From Primulina eburnea (lineage: Eukaryota > Streptophyta > Magnoliopsida > Lamiales > Gesneriaceae), in the NCBI RefSeq assembly GCF_022965805.1, contig NC_133109.1, positions 1,813,001 to 1,877,000 on the forward strand: a DNA stretch of 64,000 nt, read 5' to 3'. The translations under genes were made by a program, and so were the position numbers. Shown in pieces: positions 61,405 through 64,000 of the stretch. How positions within the stretch are numbered: the first letter of the stretch is position 1; every line of letters starts with the position of its first letter. Below the pieces are notes generated by a model that was not told the DNA's origin, searched no databases, and saw nothing but the letters and a program-made list of their open reading frames with translations.

Positions 61405-61660
61405 CATATTACACGTCTCGCGCATATGCGCGACATCATCGGCGCATTTGCGCGAGACCTACTGGTCTCGTCGCTCAGCACTCACGCATATGCGCGCATT
61501 CAACCGGCGCATATGCGCCCAACTCTCTGGACGTATCGCGCATGTGCGCGCTTTACGTCGCGCATGTGCGCGCAGAGTTCGATCTTGGCTCCTTGGCTTT
61601 CGCACAGCTCGCGCATACGCGCGCCTACTCTTCGCGCATATGCGTGAGACCTTCGGTCTT
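61405..61660. repeat. Array of GCGCATNTGCGC palindromes
   Basis: Eight or so near-perfect palindromes (CGCGCATATGCGCG, GGCGCATTTGCGCG, CGCGCATGTGCGCG, CGCGCATACGCGCG) at irregular 20-60 bp spacing. The overlapping frames in all three phases are by-products of the array. Confidence 0.9.
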
Positions 61661-62250
61661 CGCCCAAAACTCGGTTTTCTTCCGTCTTTTCGGTCTAATC
61701 ATATCCGTCTATAATTTCATTTTAATTATCCATAATTCATGGTAAATTACAATAATCGAAATCTCAGGCCTTACACGAGCCGAGCCGAATTTTTGAATGT
61801 TTGGAGCTCGATCTTTATTTAACGAGTTATTAATGACTCACGATTATATTCAAACTTTTATAGAGCCTAAACGAGCGTAATAAATATAAATTATAAATTT
61901 AGATTTTCATTAAATTCATTGAAAATAAATTATATATTTAAAGAAAAATATAACATTCTTATTAAAAAAAATTAAATATTCTAATAAATAAATCTAATTG
62001 ATTTTTTTATATATATACTTCATAAGTAATGTGCAAAATTAATCAATCAAATATCAAAACTATTATTTTTTATTTAAAAGATGTTTTATGAATTTACCAA
62101 CGAACATGTTAATGGGCTAATGAGCCGAATATTATAAAGCTTGAGTTTTATTTGTTTATCTTAACGAGACTCATTAAACGATCTCAAATGAGCTTTTATC
62201 GAATCGATCTTCGAATAACTCATAAACAGTTTGGTTCATTTATATCATAT

Positions 62251-62610
62251 TTGTATGTGTTTATATCAATCTATTATTAGTGTGTTTTTGTGTGTGTGTA
62301 TACACTCGATAAAATAAAAATATACAAATATTAAATAATAAAATAAAAATAAAAATAAAAAAATTTTAATGCTAAATTATTTGATTAAATAATGCATCAT
62401 ATAATTTCTATTTTTCACTTATTTTTCCGAGTGTTCATTTAAACAGTTCATTATTATATGTTATATTTATTTTGCATCTTGATATATTAAATTTTAAGAA
62501 TATTTTTTTTCCAAATAGAAGTGTTATTGAATTTTAAAATTTATCTTGTTCATATTATAAAAATTATATTTACATTGAAGAACACTTAAATCGTCACAAG
62601 AACTTCTATG
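62251..62610. other. AT-rich spacer
   Basis: No gene or named repeat apart from short (TG)n and A-rich runs. Confidence 0.45.
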
Positions 62611-62760
62611 CAACAGTCTCATGTATCAATTTTGTGATATGGATCTTCGACTTGACTGTGGATACTCGACTGATCTATGAAAAATACTAATTTTTATGAT
62701 AAAATCTTTAATTTTTCACTGTAAGTATGGTCTGTTATGGTTCAACCTCTCTATTTAGAA
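62611..62760 (+). mobile_element. Diverged MITE relative, second subfamily
   Basis: ATGCAACAGTCTCATGTATC, TTTTGTGATATGGATCT and AATTTTTCACTGTAAGTATG follow the order of the element at 25251-25404. Confidence 0.5.
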
Positions 62761-63381
62761 ATCTTGGTTACACCCTTGCTTGTATTGGCTTGTTCTAATT
62801 TTTCTTTTTTGTTTTTTGATAGGTCTTATCTAATTATTATTTTCAATGACATGAGAACTCATAGTCGGTATCATTTGACATGTATTAGGCAAACTTCTAA
62901 CATCTAAAATTTAATTATATCAGGTAGTTATTTTCTCACCATAAGGTAGAGAAAAAGGAAAAATTTGTGAAAATATATTCATGATTCAAGATTTTATATT
63001 TGTATATCATCGGACATCAACGTTATCAACAAGTACGAGGTTTTCGATTTGAAATCTAATTTACCGTCTCTCCCGCAACTAAAAAAAATTGCATCAGAGG
63101 AAACTGATAATTGTAGTTCTTACTATATAATGAGAGTGACCAAATATAACGCTGTGTGCGTTCGTTGTGCTTTCTCTTTCCGCCAATCATAATCACTCAT
63201 ACTTTCAGAGTAATTAAGACGACGGTTTTAGTCCTAACAATTCTCATTAAAGAGATTAATTAAAAATTATGACATCGCATAATGCACGACCTTTGAGATT
63301 TTATTTGCTTTATAATATGTCGCGAGAAAGGGACAAGTAGTAAAATACATTCTTCCAATAAAAAATATTTTAAAAAATTAC

Positions 63382-63384
<3 letters not shown>
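62761..63384. other. AT-rich spacer
   Basis: Nothing recognised. Confidence 0.45.

Positions 63385-63437
<53 letters not shown>
63385..63437. repeat. (TA)n microsatellite
   Basis: About 26 uninterrupted TA units. The frame reading YIYIYI across it is an artefact. Confidence 0.95.
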
Positions 63438-63440
<3 letters not shown>

Positions 63441-64000
63441 TGCACAATATTTGGTGTTGCCGGCGTGCCAGGTACGAGGTTGCACCGATTTGTGTGAAAA
63501 TGATAAAAATCTAACATCTAAAAACAAACGAAAGTGAATTCTAAATTTGACCGTCGGTTCTAATCTACTAAAACAACTATAACCCCAAAATGAAGAAAAT
63601 TATTGGAATTTGAGGAATCAATCTCTGACATCGTTTATATTTTCAATAAACTGTAGAAATTTATAAGACATAGAAATATAAAATATAAAGTTTCTGAAAT
63701 CTAAAACGATAAGATCTAGAATGCTAGAAATAATTGGAACGCTTGAAAACTAGTGCATGAAAGACTGAAAATTTTGCAGAGAGAGTATTTGCAGATTTTT
63801 GTCTGTGTAGAGAGTTGTGTGTAGTGTCCTTCTGTGCTTGCCGATCCCTTTTTTCTTCAAAGTGAAAGGTGGTTTCTTCCGCTCCTCATGAGCCCATGAT
63901 CTTTCCCACTATTTTCTCATGATGCCATCTGAAAATATATTAATGTGTCATTTAATTTACTCATTCAATTCAAAAATTTGATGGTCCAGGAACGTAAGTT
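63438..64000. other. Right end of the window, nothing firm
   Basis: AT-rich. The stretch 63770-63900 (GAGAGAGTATTTGCAGATTT ... TGCCGATCCC) may be part of an LTR or leader, but no partner repeat is in the window. Confidence 0.35.

Larger units (their letters stand above)
60163..61775 (-). mobile_element. Gypsy-type solo LTR, related to 57252-59448
   Basis: Read minus, it starts TGTAAGGCCTGAGATTTCG and ends CGGGTCCCCACA; 1,613 bp. Flanked by cgagc on both sides (60158-60162 and 61776-61780), although this lies in a GCCGA repeat. A (TA)n(CA)n run at about 61290-61370 marks the TATA region, and an array of GCGCATATGCGC hairpins follows at 61405-61660. Shares the 80-bp block (60450-60529) with the LTR at 57252. 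Confidence 0.9.
60121..62250. mobile_element. Palindromic GAGCCGA/GAGCTCG element, split by a solo LTR
   Basis: Left part from about 60125 (GTAACCGAGCCGAGCC) and right part from 61776 to about 62250 (CGAGCCGAAT, TTGGAGCTCG, then near the end AAACAGTTTGGTTCATTTAT). The type resembles the element at 22894, but longer and AT-rich in the middle. The solo LTR 60163-61775 interrupts it in a run of GCCGA units. Confidence 0.6.

Noticed and set aside
61392..61745. Three overlapping plus-strand frames of 88-128 residues rich in Arg, Ala and His
   Set aside because: All three phases stay open because the GC-rich palindrome array has few stops; the repeat explains it.
1..64000. tRNA, rRNA, CRISPR or other structured RNA genes
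   Set aside because: I found no convincing cloverleaf, rRNA core or regular spacer array by eye; a tRNAscan or Infernal run would be needed to exclude small ones.

Overview
The window looks like nuclear DNA of a eudicot plant, probably an asterid and, as a guess, Lamiales. It is AT-rich, its genes have short introns, it carries plant-only families (R2R3-MYB, PPR, LRR receptor-like protein, HMA protein, NT-C2 coiled-coil protein, SHOC1), and it is full of Copia and Gypsy LTR retrotransposon remains and small DNA transposons. There is no bacterial or CRISPR-type content.

Layout. 1-4.7 kb: two Gypsy LTRs of one family in inverted orientation, plus small transposons. 4.7-11.1 kb: an EIX/Cf-type receptor-like protein gene on the minus strand, ruined by two solo LTRs (one carrying a nested hAT element) and two frameshifts. 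11.1-23 kb: transposon debris, including a Copia pol whose RNase H is split by a 2.7-kb solo LTR and whose 3' LTR holds a CACTA miniature element. 23.3-24.0 kb: a small three-exon HMA gene (+). 27.5-29.0 kb: an intronless PPR gene (-). 31.2-34.9 kb: a shrunken Copia element with both LTRs. 35.3-41.8 kb: a SHOC1-like meiotic gene (+) that lacks its middle exons and has frameshifts. 42.9-46.7 kb: an NT-C2 coiled-coil gene (-), convergent with SHOC1. 52.9-54.5 kb: an R2R3-MYB gene of the LAF1/MYB19 group (-). 55-64 kb: almost only repeats, including two related Gypsy solo LTRs.

Intact-looking genes are HMA, PPR, NT-C2 and MYB. The order SHOC1 - NT-C2 - MYB resembles the Arabidopsis chromosome 5 segment At5g52290 - At5g52280 - At5g52260, so this part seems to be an old conserved block with repeats packed between the genes. 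The genes have no obvious joint pathway.

The most notable signals lie in the repeats: a ~182-bp MITE family (at least 13 clear copies, 9-bp target duplications, Mutator-like); six LTR insertions, five of which are solo LTRs with recognisable target duplications; arrays of GC-rich hairpins, different in sequence but alike in design, in three solo LTRs; and an 80-bp block identical between two otherwise diverged LTRs. I saw no convincing new multi-gene system.
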